Positions 22,801 to 35,790 of a stretch of 64,000 nucleotides of DNA are shown piece by piece. The position numbers were made by a program, and so were the translations under genes. The number at the start of each line of letters is the position of its first letter. Position 1 is the first letter of the stretch. This DNA is from Morinoia aosen (lineage: Eukaryota; Arthropoda; Malacostraca; Amphipoda; Talitridae). The stretch lies in the NCBI GenBank assembly GCA_030386875.1, contig CM059580.1:310001-374000 (forward strand), in the 5' to 3' direction. The notes under the pieces were generated by a model, which was given only the letters and a program-made list of their open reading frames with translations, made no database searches and was not told the origin of the DNA.

Positions 22801-25800
22801 AGGCCCATTTGTCTCGTCAATAGGCCTGTAAGTCTCCACACTAGGCCTATAGTCTCCACACTAGGCCTATAGGCTCCACACTAGGCCTATAGTCTCCACA
22901 CTAGGCCTGTAAGTCTCCACACTAGGCCTATAGGCTCCACACTAGGCCTATAGTCTCCACACTAGGCCTATAGTCTCCACACTAGGCCTATAGGCTCCAC
23001 ACTAGGCCTATAGTCTCCACACTAGGCCTGTAAGTCTCCACACTAGGCCTATAGGCTCCACACTAGGCCTATAGTCTCCACACTAGGCCTATAGTCTCCA
23101 CACTAGGCCTATAGTCTCCACACTTGGCCTATAGTCTCCACACTAGGCCTATAGTCTCCACACTTGGCCTATAGTCTCCACACTAGGCCTATAGTCTCCA
23201 CACTAGGCCTATAGTCTCCACACTTGGCCTATAGTCTCCACACTAGGCCTATAGTCTCCACACTAGGCCTATAGTCTCCACACTAGGCCTATAGTCTCCA
23301 CACTAGGCCTATAGTCTCCACACTAGGCCTATAGTCTCCACACTTGGCCTATAGTCTCCACACTTGGCCTATAGTCTCCACACTAGGCCTATAGTCTCCA
23401 CACTAGGCCTATAGGCTCCACACTAGGCCTATAGTCTCCACACTAGGCCTATAGTCTCCACACTAGGCCTATAGTCTCCACACTAGGCCTATAGTCTCCA
23501 CACTAGGCCTATAGTCTCCACACTAGGCCTATAGTCTCCACACTAGGCCTATAGTCTCCACACTAGGCCTATAGTCTCCACACTAGGCCTATAGTCTCCA
23601 CACTAGGCCTATAGTCTCCACACTAGGCCTATAGTCTCCACACTTGGCCTATAGTCTCCACACTAGGCCTATAGTCTCCACACTAGGCCTATAGTCTCCA
23701 CACTAGGCCTATAGTCTCCACACTAGGCCTATAGTCTCCACACTAGGCCTATAGTCTCCACACTAGGCCTATAGTCTCCACACTAGGCCTATAGTCTCCA
23801 CACTAGGCCTATAGTCTCCACACTAGGCCTATAGTCTCCACACTAGGCCTATAGTCTCCACACTTGGCCTATAGTCTCCACACTTGGCCTATAGTCTCCA
23901 CACTAGGCCTATAGTCTCCACACTTGGCCTATAGTCTCCACACTTGGCCTATAGTCTCCACACTTGGCCTATAGTCTCCACACTAGGCCTATAGTCTCCA
24001 CACTTGGCCTATAGTCTCCACACTTGGCCTATAGTCTCCACACTAGGCCTATAGTCTCCACACTTGGCCTATAGTCTCCACACTAGGCCTATAGTCTCCA
24101 CACTAGGCCTATAGTCTCCACACTTGGCCTATAGTCTCCACACTTGGCCTATAGTCTCCACACTTGGCCTATAGTCTCCACACTTGGCCTATAGTCTCCA
24201 CACTTGGCCTATAGTCTCCACACTAGGCCTGTAAGTCTCCACACTAGGCCTATAGTCTCCACACTTGGCCTATAGTCTCCACACTTGGCCTATAGTCTCC
24301 ACACTTGGCCTATAGTCTCCACACTAGGCCTGTAAGTCTCCACACTAGGCCTATAGTCTCCACACTTGGCCTATAGTCTCCACACTTGGCCTATAGTCTC
24401 CACACTTGGCCTATAGTCTCCACACTAGGCCTATAGTCTCCACACTTGGCCTATAGTCTCCACACTAGGCCTATAGTCTCCACACTTGGCCTATAGTCTC
24501 CACACTTGGCCTATAGTCTCCACACTAGGCCTATAGTCTCCACACTAGGCCTATAGTCTCCACACTTGGCCTATAGTCTCCACACTTGGCCTATAGTCTC
24601 CACACTAGGCCTATAGTCTCCACACTAGGCCTGTAAGTCTCCACACTAGGCCTATAGTCTCCACACTTGGCCTATAGTCTCCACACTTGGCCTATAGTCT
24701 CCACACTAGGCCTATAGTCTCCACACTAGGCCTATAGTCTCCACACTAGGCCTATAGTCTCCACACTTGGCCTATAGTCTCCACACTTGGCCTATAGTCT
24801 CAACACTAGGCCTATAGTCTCCACACTAGGCCTATAGTCTCCACACTTGGCCTATAGTCTCCACACTAGGCCTATAGTCTCCACACTTGGCCTATAGTCT
24901 CCACACTTGGCCTATAGTCTCCACACTAGGCCTGTAAGTCTCCACACTTGGCCTATAGTCTCCACACTGGGCCTATAGTCTCCACACTAGGCCTGTAAGT
25001 CTCCACACTAGGCCTATAGTCTCCACACTTGGCCTATAGTCTCCACACTTGGCCTATAGTCTCCACACTTGGCCTATAGTCTCCACACTAGGCCTGTAAG
25101 TCTCCACACTAGGCCTATAGTCTCCACACTTGGCCTATAGTCTCCACACTTGGCCTATAGTCTCCACACTTGGCCTATAGTCTCCACACTAGGCCTATAG
25201 TCTCCACACTTGGCCTATAGTCTCCACACTAGGCCTATAGTCTCCACACTTGGCCTATAGTCTCCACACTTGGCCTATAGTCTCCACACTAGGCCTATAG
25301 TCTCCACACTAGGCCTATAGTCTCCACACTTGGCCTATAGTCTCCACACTTGGCCTATAGTCTCCACACTAGGCCTATAGTCTCCACACTAGGCCTGTAA
25401 GTCTCCACACTAGGCCTATAGTCTCCACACTTGGCCTATAGTCTCCACACTTGGCCTATAGTCTCCACACTAGGCCTATAGTCTCCACACTAGGCCTATA
25501 GTCTCCACACTAGGCCTATAGTCTCCACACTTGGCCTATAGTCTCCACACTTGGCCTATAGTCTCCACACTAGGCCTATAGTCTCCACACTAGGCCTATA
25601 GTCTCCACACTTGGCCTATAGTCTCCACACTAGGCCTATAGTCTCCACACTAGGCCTATAGTCTCCACACTAGGCCTATAGTCTCCACACTAGGCCTATA
25701 GTCTCCACACTTGGCCTATAGTCTCCACACTTGGCCTATAGTCTCCACACTAGGCCTATAGTCTCCACACTTGGCCTATAGTCTCCACACTTGGCCTATA

Positions 25801-28800
25801 GTCTCCACACTAGGCCTATAGTCTCCACACTAGGCCTATAGTCTCCACACTAGGCCTATAGTCTCCACACTAGGCCTATAGTCTCCACACTTGGCCTATA
25901 GTCTCCACACTTGGCCTATAGTCTCCACACTAGGCCTATAGTCTCAACACTAGGCCTATAGTCTCAACACTAGGCCTATAGTCTCCACACTAGGCCTATA
26001 GTCTCCACACTAGGCCTATAGTCTCCACACTAGGCCTATAGTCTCCACACTAGGCCTATAGTCTCCACACTTGGCCTATGGTCTCCACACTAGGCCTATA
26101 GTCTCCACACTAGGCCTATAGTCTCCACACTAGGCCTATAGTCTCCACACTAGGCCTATAGTCTCCACACTAGGCCTATAGTCTCCACACTTGGCCTATA
26201 GTCTCCACACTAGGCCTATAGTCTCCACACTAGGCCTATAGTCTCCACACTAGGCCTATAGTCTCCACACTTGGCCTATAGTCTCCACACTAGGCCTATA
26301 GTCTCCACACTAGGCTTATAGTCTCCACACTAGGCCTATAGTCTCCACACTAGGCCTATAGTCTCCACACTAGGCCTATAGTCTCCACACTTGGCCTATA
26401 GTCTCCACACTAGGCCTATAGTCTCCACACTAGGCCTATAGTCTCCACACTAGGCCTATAGTCTCCACACTAGGCCTATAGTCTCCACACTTGGCCTATA
26501 GTCTCCACACTAGGCCTATAGTCTCCACACTAGGCCTATAGTCTCCACACTAGGCCTATAGTCTCCACACTAGGCCTATAGTCTCCACACTAGGCCTATA
26601 GTCTCCACACTAGGCCTATAGTCTCCACACTAGGCCTATAGTCTCCACACTAGGCCTATAGTCTCCACACTAGGCCTATAGTCTCCACACTAGGCCTATA
26701 GTCTCCACACTAGGCCTATAGTCTCCACACTTGGCCTATAGTCTCCACACTTGGCCTATAGTCTCCACACTAGGCCTATAGTCTCCACACTAGGCCTATA
26801 GTCTCCACACTAGGCCTATAGTCTCCACACTTGGCCTATAGTCTCCACACTTGGCCTATAGTCTCCACACTAGGCCTATAGTCTCCACACTTGGCCTATA
26901 GTCTCCACACTTGGCCTATAGTCTCCACACTAGGCCTATAGTCTCCACACTAGGCCTATAGTCTCCACACTAGGCCTATAGTCTCCACACTAGGCCTATA
27001 GTCTCCACACTTGGCCTATAGTCTCCACACTTGGCCTATAGTCTCCACACTAGGCCTATAGTCTCAACACTAGGCCTATAGTCTCAACACTAGGCCTATA
27101 GTCTCCACACTAGGCCTATAGTCTCCACACTAGGCCTATAGTCTCCACACTAGGCCTATAGTCTCCACACTTGGCCTATAGTCTCCACACTAGGCCTATA
27201 GTCTCCACACTAGGCCTATAGTCTCCACACTAGGCCTATAGTCTCCACACTAGGCCTATAGTCTCCACACTAGGCCTATAGTCTCCACACTTGGCCTATA
27301 GTCTCCACACTAGGCCTATAGTCTCCACACTAGGCCTATAGTCTCCACACTAGGCCTATAGTCTCCACACTTGGCCTATAGTCTCCACACTAGGCCTATA
27401 GTCTCCACACTAGGCCTATAGTCTCCACACTAGGCCTATAGTCTCCACACTAGGCCTATAGTCTCCACACTAGGCCTATAGTCTCCACACTTGGCCTATA
27501 GTCTCCACACTAGGCCTATAGTCTCCACACTAGGCCTATAGTCTCCACACTAGGCCTATAGTCTCCACACTAGGCCTATAGTCTCCACACTAGGCCTATA
27601 GTCTCCACACTTGGCCTATAGTCTCCACACTAGGCCTATAGTCTCCACACTAGGCCTATAGTCTCCACACTAGGCCTATAGTCTCCACACTAGGCCTATA
27701 GTCTCCACACTAGGCCTATAGTCTCCACACTAGGCCTATAGTCTCCACACTAGGCCTATAGTCTCCACACTAGGCCTATAGTCTCCACACTAGGCCTATA
27801 GTCTCCACACTAGGCCTATAGTCTCCACACTAGGCCTATAGTCTCCACACTTGGCCTATAGTCTCCACACTTGGCCTATAGTCTCCACACTAGGCCTATA
27901 GTCTCCACACTAGGCCTATAGTCTCCACACTAGGCCTATAGTCTCCACACTAGGCCTATAGTCTCCACACTAGGCCTATATTCTCCACACTTGGCCTGTA
28001 AGTCTCCACACTAGGCCTATAGTCTCCACACTAGGCCTATAGTCTCCACATTAGGCCTATAGTCTCCACATTAGGCCTATAGTCTCCACACTTGGCCTGT
28101 AAGTCTCCACACTAGGCCTTTAGTCTCCACACTAGGCGTAGAGTCTCCACACTAGGCCTATAGTCTCCACACTAGGCCTATAGTCTCCACACTAGGCCTA
28201 TAGTCTCCACACTAGGCCTATAGTCTCCACACTAGGCCTATAGTCTCCACACTAGGCCTATAGTCTCCACACTAGGCCTATAGTCTCCACACTAGGCCTA
28301 TAGTCTCCACACTAGGCCTGTAGTCTCCACACTAGGCCTATAGTCTCCACACTTGGCCTATAGTCTCCACACTTGGCCTATAGTCTCCACACTAGGCCTA
28401 TAATCTCCACACTAGGCCTATAGTCTCCACACTAGGCCTATAGTCTCCACACTAGGCCTATAGTCTCCACACTAGGCCTATAGTCTCCACACTAGGCCTA
28501 TAGTCTCCACACTTGGCCTATAGTCTCCACACTAGGCCTATAGTCTCCACACTTGGCCTATAGTCTCCACACTTGGCCTATAGTCTCCACACTAGGCCTA
28601 TAGTCTCCACACTTGGCCTATAGTCTCCACACTTGGCCTATAGTCTCCACACTAGGCCTATAGTCTCCACACTTGGCCTATAGTCTCCAAACTTGGCCTA
28701 TAGTCTCCACACTAGGCCTATAGTCTCCACATTAGGCCTATAGTCTCCACACTAGGCCTATAGTCTCCACACTAGGCCTATAGTCTCCACACTTGGCCTA

Positions 28801-30884
28801 TAGTCTCCACACTTGGCCTATAGTCTCCACACTTGGCCTATAGTCTCCACACTAGGCCTATATTCTCCACACTTGGCCTGTAAGTCTCCACACTAGGCCT
28901 ATAGTCTCCACACTAAGCCTATAGTCTCCACATTAGGCCTATAGTCTCCACATTAGGCCTATAGTCTCCACACTTGGCCTGTAAGTCTCCACACTAGGCC
29001 TATAGTCTCCACACTAGGCGTAGAGTCTCCACACTAGGCCTATAGTCTCCACACTAGGCCTATAGTCTCCACACTAGGCCTATAGTCTCCACACTAGGCC
29101 TATAGTCTCCACACTAGGCCTATAGTCTCCACACTAGGCCTATAGTCTCCACACTAGGCCTATAGTCTCCACACTAGGCCTATAGTCTCCACACTAGGCC
29201 TATAGTCTCCACACTTGGCCTATAGTCTCCACACTAGGCCTATAGTCTCCACACTTGGCCTATAGTCTCCACACTTGGCCTATAGTCTCCACACTAGGCC
29301 TATAGTCTCCACACTTGGCCTATAGTCTCCACACTTGGCCTATAGTCTCCACACTAGGCCTATAGTCTCCACACTTGGCCTATAGTCTCCACACTTGGCC
29401 TATAGTCTCCACACTAGGCCTATAGTCTCCACATTAGGCCTATAGTCTCCACACTAGGCCTATAGTCTCTACACTAGGCCTATAGTCTCCACACTTGGCC
29501 TATAGTCTCCACACTTGGCCTATAGTCTCCACACTTGGCCTATAGTCTCCACACTAGGCCTATATTCTCCACACTTGGCCTGTAAGTCTCCACACTAGGC
29601 CTATAGTCTCCACACTAGGCCTATAGTCTCCACATTAGGCCTATAGTCTCCACATTAGGCCTATAGTCTCCACACTAGGCCTATAGTCTCCACACTAGGC
29701 CTATAGTCTCCACACTTGGCCTATAGTCTCCACACTTGGCCTGTAAGTCTCCACACTAGGCCTCTAGTCTCCACACTTGGCCTATAGTCTCCGCACTTGG
29801 CCTATAGTCTCCACACTTGGCCTTTAGTCTCCACACTTGGCCAATAGTTTCCACACTAGGCCTATAGTCTCTACACTAGGCCTATAGTCTCCACACTAGG
29901 CCTATAGTCTCCACACTAGGCCTATAGTCTCCACACTTGGCCTATAGTCTCCATATTAAGCCTATAGTTTCCACATTAGGCCTATAGTCCACACTAGGCC
30001 TATAGTCTCCACACTTGGCCTATAGTCTCCACACTAGGCCTATAGTCTCCACACTAGGCCTACAGTCTCCACACTAGGTCTATAGTCTCCACACTAGGAC
30101 TATAGTCTCCTCACTATGCCTATAGTCTCCACACTAGGCCTATAGTCTCCACACTTGGCTTATAGTCTCCGCACTTGGCCTATAGTCTCCACACTTGGCC
30201 TATAGTCTCCACACTTGGCCTATAGTCTCCACACTAGGCCTATAGTCTCCACATTAGGCCTGTAGTCTCCACACTAGGCCTATAGTCTCCACATTAGGCA
30301 TATAGTCTCCACACTTGGCCTGTAAGTCTCCACACTAGGCCTATAGTCTCCACACTAGGCCTATAGTTTCCACTTTAGGCCTGTAAGTCTCCACACTAGG
30401 CCTATAGTCTCCACACTTGGCCTGTAAGTCTTCACACTAGGCCTATAGTCTCCACACTAGGCCTATAGTCTCCACACTAGGCCTATAGTCTCCACACTAG
30501 GCCTATAGTCTCCACACAAGGCCTATAGTCTCCATACTAGGCCTATAGTTTCCACACTAGGCCTATAGTCTCCACACTAGGCCTGTAAGTCTCCACACTA
30601 GGCCTATAGTCTCCATACTAGGCCTATAGTCTACACTAGGCCTATAGTCTCCACACTAGGCCTGTAAGTCTCCACACTAGGCCTATAGTCTCCACACTAG
30701 GCCTATAGTCTCCACACTAGGCCTATAGTCTCCACACTAGGCCTATAGTCTACACACTAGGCCTATAGTCTACACACTAGGCCTATAGTCTCCACACCAG
30801 GCCTATAGTCTCCACACTAGGCCTATAGTCTACACTAGGCCTATTGTCTCCACACCAGGCCTATAGTCTCCACACTAGGCCTAT
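22801..30884. repeat. 8.1-kb array of the 20-bp unit AGTCTCCACACTAGGCCTAT
   Basis: About 400 copies. The two main monomer types, ACTAGGCC and ACTTGGCC, are interspersed; a 21-base type carrying TGTAAGTCT occurs at intervals. From about 25440 to 27980 the 20-base phase is unbroken. Rare markers recur at fixed offsets (paired GTCTCAACAC at 25941/25961 and 27061/27081; TATTCTCC at 27979, 28861 and 29563), revealing higher-order blocks of about 1120, 882 and 702 bp. Each consensus unit has the 8-base palindrome TAGGCCTA. The matching array at 62632-63073 is only about 440 bp. Confidence 0.98.
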
Positions 30885-31700
30885 CAGAGGTCTCTCTAAA
30901 AAAATTCTCGTCATTATTAAATTCTTTGGCCCCTTTTTATTTTTATTTAAAAAATCGTTCACTGGGACTGAGAGAAATGCGCTGGAATAAAAAAAATGGT
31001 TTTTGAAGTAACGCTCTAGTTTCTATTAATTTTTTCTGTACATTTCTTCAATTATTTAAAGAAGAAAAGTACTTTTTAAATGTACTATCCAATGAAGTAG
31101 AAGTACTTTTTTTTATTAATTATTGAGATAGAAGTAGTTTTTTAAGTAAGTAATGAAGTAAAAGTAATCATGTAGTTAATTATTGAAGTAGATGTACTTT
31201 TTTATTAATTAATTGATGAAGTAAGAGTACTTCTTCAATTAATTAATGAAATATAAGTACTTATTTAGTTCATTAATGAAGTAAAAGTTGTTTTTCAATT
31301 ATTCATTCAAGTAAAAGTACTTCTTTTACGAAATAATAAAGTAGATGTATGATACTTTATTAAATAATAAAAGAAATGCATAAAAAGAATTTTTTCACTG
31401 AAAGAAGTATATGGAACTTTTTCAAAAAGTACAATTGAAAAAAATATGTTTGTGTAAAAACAATGCTATGCTAAGTGTGGGGCCCCTGTGTATGTAGACT
31501 GTAACGCCCGGTCATGTGTAAAAATAAACTTTTATTCCACTTCTCGGTGTTTTATTTACTCTTTTCATCACACCTGCACAAGTTTCTTCTATTTATTATG
31601 TGTGTGTTGGGACCGTGTGTGTTTTTGTGTACTCTGAAGTATGTATACAGCGTGTGTGTGTGTGTTTGTGTATGTGTTGTGCCAGACTTTTGTTCTGTGT
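30885..31700. other. Spacer with degenerate AAGTACTTTTT repeats, mirrored at 61825-62630
   Basis: Between about 31060 and 31350, diverged units of 35-40 bases carry GAAGTAAAAGTACTT with TTAATTAAT linkers. The rest is unique. The whole spacer has a reverse-complement counterpart on the right. A roughly 62-codon hydrophobic frame starting at 31514 has a counterpart there, but the frames diverge after an indel, so I do not call it a gene. Confidence 0.7.
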
Positions 31701-31722
31701 GAAAATCTACGATAATTGCCGC

Positions 31723-32190
31723 TGTGTTTTGTTCGTCAAAATCTACGGGAATTACCGCCGTGTTTTGTTTGCTAAAATCTACGGGAATTACCGCCGTGTT
31801 TTGTTTGTTAAAATCTACGGAAATTACCGCCGTGTTTTGTTTGTAAAATCTACGGGAATTACCGCCGTGTTTTGTTTGTTAAAATCTATGGGAATTACCG
31901 CTGTGTTTTGTTTGTAAAATCTACGGGAATTACCGCCGTGTTTTGTTTGTTAAAATCTACGGGAATTACCGCTGTGTTTCGTTTGTAAAATCTACGGGAA
32001 TTACCGCCGTGTTTTGTTTGTTAAAATCTACGGGAATTACCGCCGTGTTTTGTTTGTAAAATCTACGGGAATTACCGCCGTGTTTTGTTTGTTAAAATCT
32101 ACGGGAATTGCCGCCGTGTTTTGTTTGTTAAAATCTACGGGAATTACCGCCGTGTTTTGTTTGTTAAAATCTACGGGAAAAATTACAAAT
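31723..32190. repeat. 35/36-bp array (left arm)
   Basis: About 13 copies of a unit containing AAATCTACGGGAATTACCGC and CGTGTTTTGTTTGT, in 35- and 36-base forms that differ by one T. The AAATCTACGGG core is shared with the neighbouring 82-bp repeat. The mirrored array at 60175-61815 is about three times longer. Confidence 0.96.
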
Positions 32191-32344
32191 TTTGGGCAAA
32201 ATGTACGGAGAAGGTAGACCTGTTTATTTGTTTGTTGCAAATAGACATCACCATTTTTCTGTTCTTGTAAATGTGCTTGGAGGATACCAACATTTTCGAT
32301 TTTCATTCCGACAGTCGTAAAAATATATAGATTTCGACATATTT

Positions 32345-33080
32345 TCATTGATGGAAAAGATCTACAGGGAAGCCACACATATTTTCAAAATTTGTAAAAA
32401 AAACTACGGGGAAACTGCACGTGTTGTTATTAGTTGTATAAAATCTACGGGGAAGCCACACATATTTTCAAAATTTGTAAAAAAAACTACGGGGAAACTG
32501 CACGTGTTGTTATTAGTTGTAAAAATCTACGGTGAAGCCACACATATTTTCAAAATTTGTAAAAAAAACTATGGGGAAACTGCACGTGTTGTTATTAGTT
32601 GTAAAAATCTACGGGGAAGCCACACATATTTTCAAAATTTGTAAAAAAAAACTACGGGGAAACTGCACGTGTTGTTATTAGTTGTAAAAATCTACGGGGA
32701 AGCCACACATATTTTCAAAATTTGTAAAAAAAAACTACGGGGAAACTGCACGTGTTGTTATTAGTTGTAAAAATCTACGGGGAAGCCACACATATTTTCA
32801 AAATTTGTAAAAAAAACTACGGGGAAACTGCACGTGTTGTTATTAGTTGTAAAAATCTACGGGGAAGCCACACATATTTTCAAAATTTGTAAAAAAAATT
32901 ACGGGGAAACTGCACGTGTTGTTATTAGTTGTAAAAATCTACGGGGAAGCCACACATATTTTCAAAATTTGTAAAAAAAAACTACGGGGAAACTGCACGT
33001 GTTGTTATTAGTTGTAAAAATCTACGGGGAAGCCACACATATTTTCAAAATTTGTAAAAAAAAAAAACTACGGGGAAGCT
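32345..33080. repeat. 82-bp array (left arm)
   Basis: About nine copies of an 82-84 bp unit with two related halves: TCTACGGGGAAGCCACACAT with TTTTCAAAATTTGT, then ACTACGGGGAAACTGCACGT with GTTGTTATTAGTTGT. Length varies through the A-run before ACTACGG. The mirrored array at 58375-59997 is about twice as long. Confidence 0.96.
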
Positions 33081-33462
33081 ACACATGTTTTCATTAACCT
33101 TACAAACTAAATGCTCACATTGCGCACCTTTTATGTTATTATTATTCTTATATACGTACATTTTCAGTGGTGAAACATTAATAATATTCGGATTATTACA
33201 CATATACTTCCGGTTTCGAAACATCGTACACAATTAAAATTTTGGGATTATGAAATATACAATTTCGCTGGGAAATCGTAGTATATTATAACCATTTTCG
33301 GAATATCATGTAAAAAATTTTAGCGCGTTAAATAATTATCGAATTTTCCGATTACGTCAACTTCAAGTTAAACTTTTTATTGGAATGCTCAGCATAATGT
33401 GTATTAATTCGAGTAGATTATATTTATATGATTACATTTCATCGTTCGTTAATTATTTTGCG
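33081..33462. other. Unique spacer, mirrored at 58000-58375
   Basis: Non-repetitive AT-rich sequence aligned by eye to the reverse complement of 58000-58375 with about twenty differences and a few one- to six-base indels. No reading frame is conserved. It is the best place to measure divergence between the two arms. Confidence 0.75.
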
Positions 33463-34752
33463 TCTTACGTCATTTGCGTCTTACGTCATTTGCGTCTTAC
33501 GTCATTTGCGCCTTACGTCATTTGCGTCTTACGTCATTTGCGTCTTACGTCATTTGCGTCTTACGTCATTTGCGCCTTACGTCATTTGCGTCTTACGTCA
33601 TTTGCGTCTTACGTCATTTGCGCCTTACGTCATTTGCGTCTTACGTCATTTGCGTCTTACGTCATTTGCGCCTTACGTCATTTGCATCTTACGTCATTTG
33701 CGTCTTACGTCATTTGCGCCTTACGTCATTTGCGTCTTACGTCATTTGCGTCTTACGTCATTTGCGCCTTACGTCATTTGCATCTTACGTCATTTGCGTC
33801 TTACGTCATTTGCGTCTTACGTCATTTGCATCTTACGTCATTTGCGTCTTATGTCATTTGCGTTTTACGTCATTTGCGTCTTACGTCATTTGCGCCTTAC
33901 GTCATTTGCGCCTTACGTCATTTGCATCTTACGTCATTTGCGTCTTACGTCACTTGCGTCTTACGTCATTTGCATCTTACGTCATTTGCGTCTTACGTCA
34001 TTTGCGTCTTACGTCATTTGCGTCTTACGTCATTTGCGTCTTACGTCATTTGCGTCTTACGTCATTTGCGTCTTACGTCATTTGCGTCTTACGTCACTTG
34101 CGTCTTACGTCATTTGCGTCTTACGTCATTTGCGTCTTACGTCATTTGCGTCTTACGTCACTTGCGTCTTACGTCATTTGCGTCTTACGTCATTTGCGAC
34201 TTACGTCATTTGCGCCTTACGTCATTTGCATCTTACGTCATTTGCGTCTTACGTCATTTGCGTCTCACGTCATTTGCGTCTTACGTCATTTGCGCCTCAC
34301 GTCATTTGCGTCTTATGTCATTTGCGTCTCACGTCATTTGCGTCTTACGTCATTTGCGTCTCACGTCATTTGCGTCTTATGTCATTTGCGTTTTACGTCA
34401 TTTGCGTCTTACGTCATTTGCGTCTTACGTCATTTGCGTCTTACGTCATTTGCGTCTTACGTCATTTGCGTCTTACGTCATTTGCGTCTTACGTCATTTG
34501 CGTCTTACGTCACTTGCGTCTTACGTCATTTGCGTCTTACGTCATTTGCGTCTTACGTCATTTGCGTCTTACGTCATTTGCGTCTTACGTCACTTGCGTC
34601 TTACGTCATTTGCGTCTTACGTCATTTGCGTCTTACGTCATTTGCGTCTTACGTCACTTGCGTCTTACGTCATTTGCGTCTTACGTCATTTGCGACTTAC
34701 GTCATTTGCGCCTTACGTCATTTGCGACTTACGTCACTTGCGTCTTACGTCA
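33463..34752. repeat. 16-bp array GCGTCTTACGTCATTT (left arm)
   Basis: About 80 copies. Each unit carries TTACGTCA, a variant of the cAMP-response/ATF element, spaced every 16 bases. Variants are GCGCCT, GCATCT, GCGACT and TCACTTG. As the unit lacks stops, three + frames of 435-518 codons are open; they are artefacts. The mirror array is 57121-58000. Confidence 0.97.
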
Positions 34753-35790
34753 TATCTGGGAGACAGAGCCATCAATTTTGACGGTGAAAACGTACAGTAT
34801 TTAGACACACACGCACACACACACACACGTTCAGTACTTTATATGTTATCCATATATGGTTATGTATGCGATACTTTTCTAAGTTATAGAATACTCTGGA
34901 AAATCGCATTTATTTCTTCAGTAACTTTCAAAACATTTTAGTGTAGTAAAGCCTTCATAAATGTTATATTCGTGCGCGTAACATGCAATTTTCGTATCAA
35001 CATCAACGCGATGTAACTAAAAAAAGAAAAAAAAATCCGAGAAAAAAACGCCGGCGCTCGCCAATTGTGGTTCGTGTTGAATTGGTAATTCGACTTCTAT
35101 TGTTGAAAATTCATATTGTTGAATTTAAAGGAGAAATTGAAAACATCGAATTGAACAAATTGAACCAGTTATAAATTGAAAACAACTTAAAACAGTTTGA
35201 AATACTTATTTATCACAACCGAAACGTCATGTAAACCATTTGAACAATTTAAAAATTTCATTTATCACATGCGATACATCATGTAAACCATTTAAAAAAT
35301 TTAAATAATTCATTTATCACAACCGACACATCATGTAAACCATTTTAAACAATTTAAATAATATATTTATCACATGCGACACATCATATAAACCATTTAA
35401 AACAATTTAAATAATTTATTTATCTCATGCGACACATCATGTAAACCATTTAAACAATTTAAAATCATGTAAACACATCATGTAAACCGACACGTCATGT
35501 AAACCATTTAAACAATTTAAAATTTAAATATACCATAAGCGATACATCAATAGGTAGTTTATTAAGTCTAGTGCAAGGGATACATTTGTGTAAGTATAGC
35601 TACTTTAGGTACGATTTTTTTTTTTTTGACTTAGAAGATATTTTTTTTACCCTTTAAAAGTAAGGGCCTTGTGTGGTGTACTGGGTGTGGTGTGGTAATA
35701 CCGATGTGGTGATGGTGGTGTGGTGGTAAACTGGAGTAACTGATGTAAAATAGAAATGACTGGGGTAAATAATGGTAATCAGGGGTTAAT
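34753..35790. other. Spacer with a degenerate 60-bp repeat, mirrored at 56165-57120
   Basis: Between about 35195 and 35530 there are five diverged units with CATCATGTAAACCATTTAAA and ATTTATCACATGCGACA. A 63-codon Lys/Arg-rich frame at 34983-35174 is broken by a stop in the mirrored copy, so it is not called. No other gene is seen. Confidence 0.65.

Noticed and set aside
31514-31702. 62-codon hydrophobic frame with a counterpart at 61805-62011
   Set aside because: The shared part reflects about 95% DNA identity. An indel moves the second half to different frames, and no coding bias is seen.
33385-34941. Three overlapping + frames of 435-518 codons in the 16-bp array
   Set aside because: All three registers give the same repeated hydrophobic peptide, as expected of a stop-free 16-bp repeat.
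34983-35174. 63-codon Lys/Arg-rich frame in a unique spacer
   Set aside because: In the mirrored copy near 56700-56910 the frame starts the same way but meets TGA after about 14 codons, so it is not conserved.
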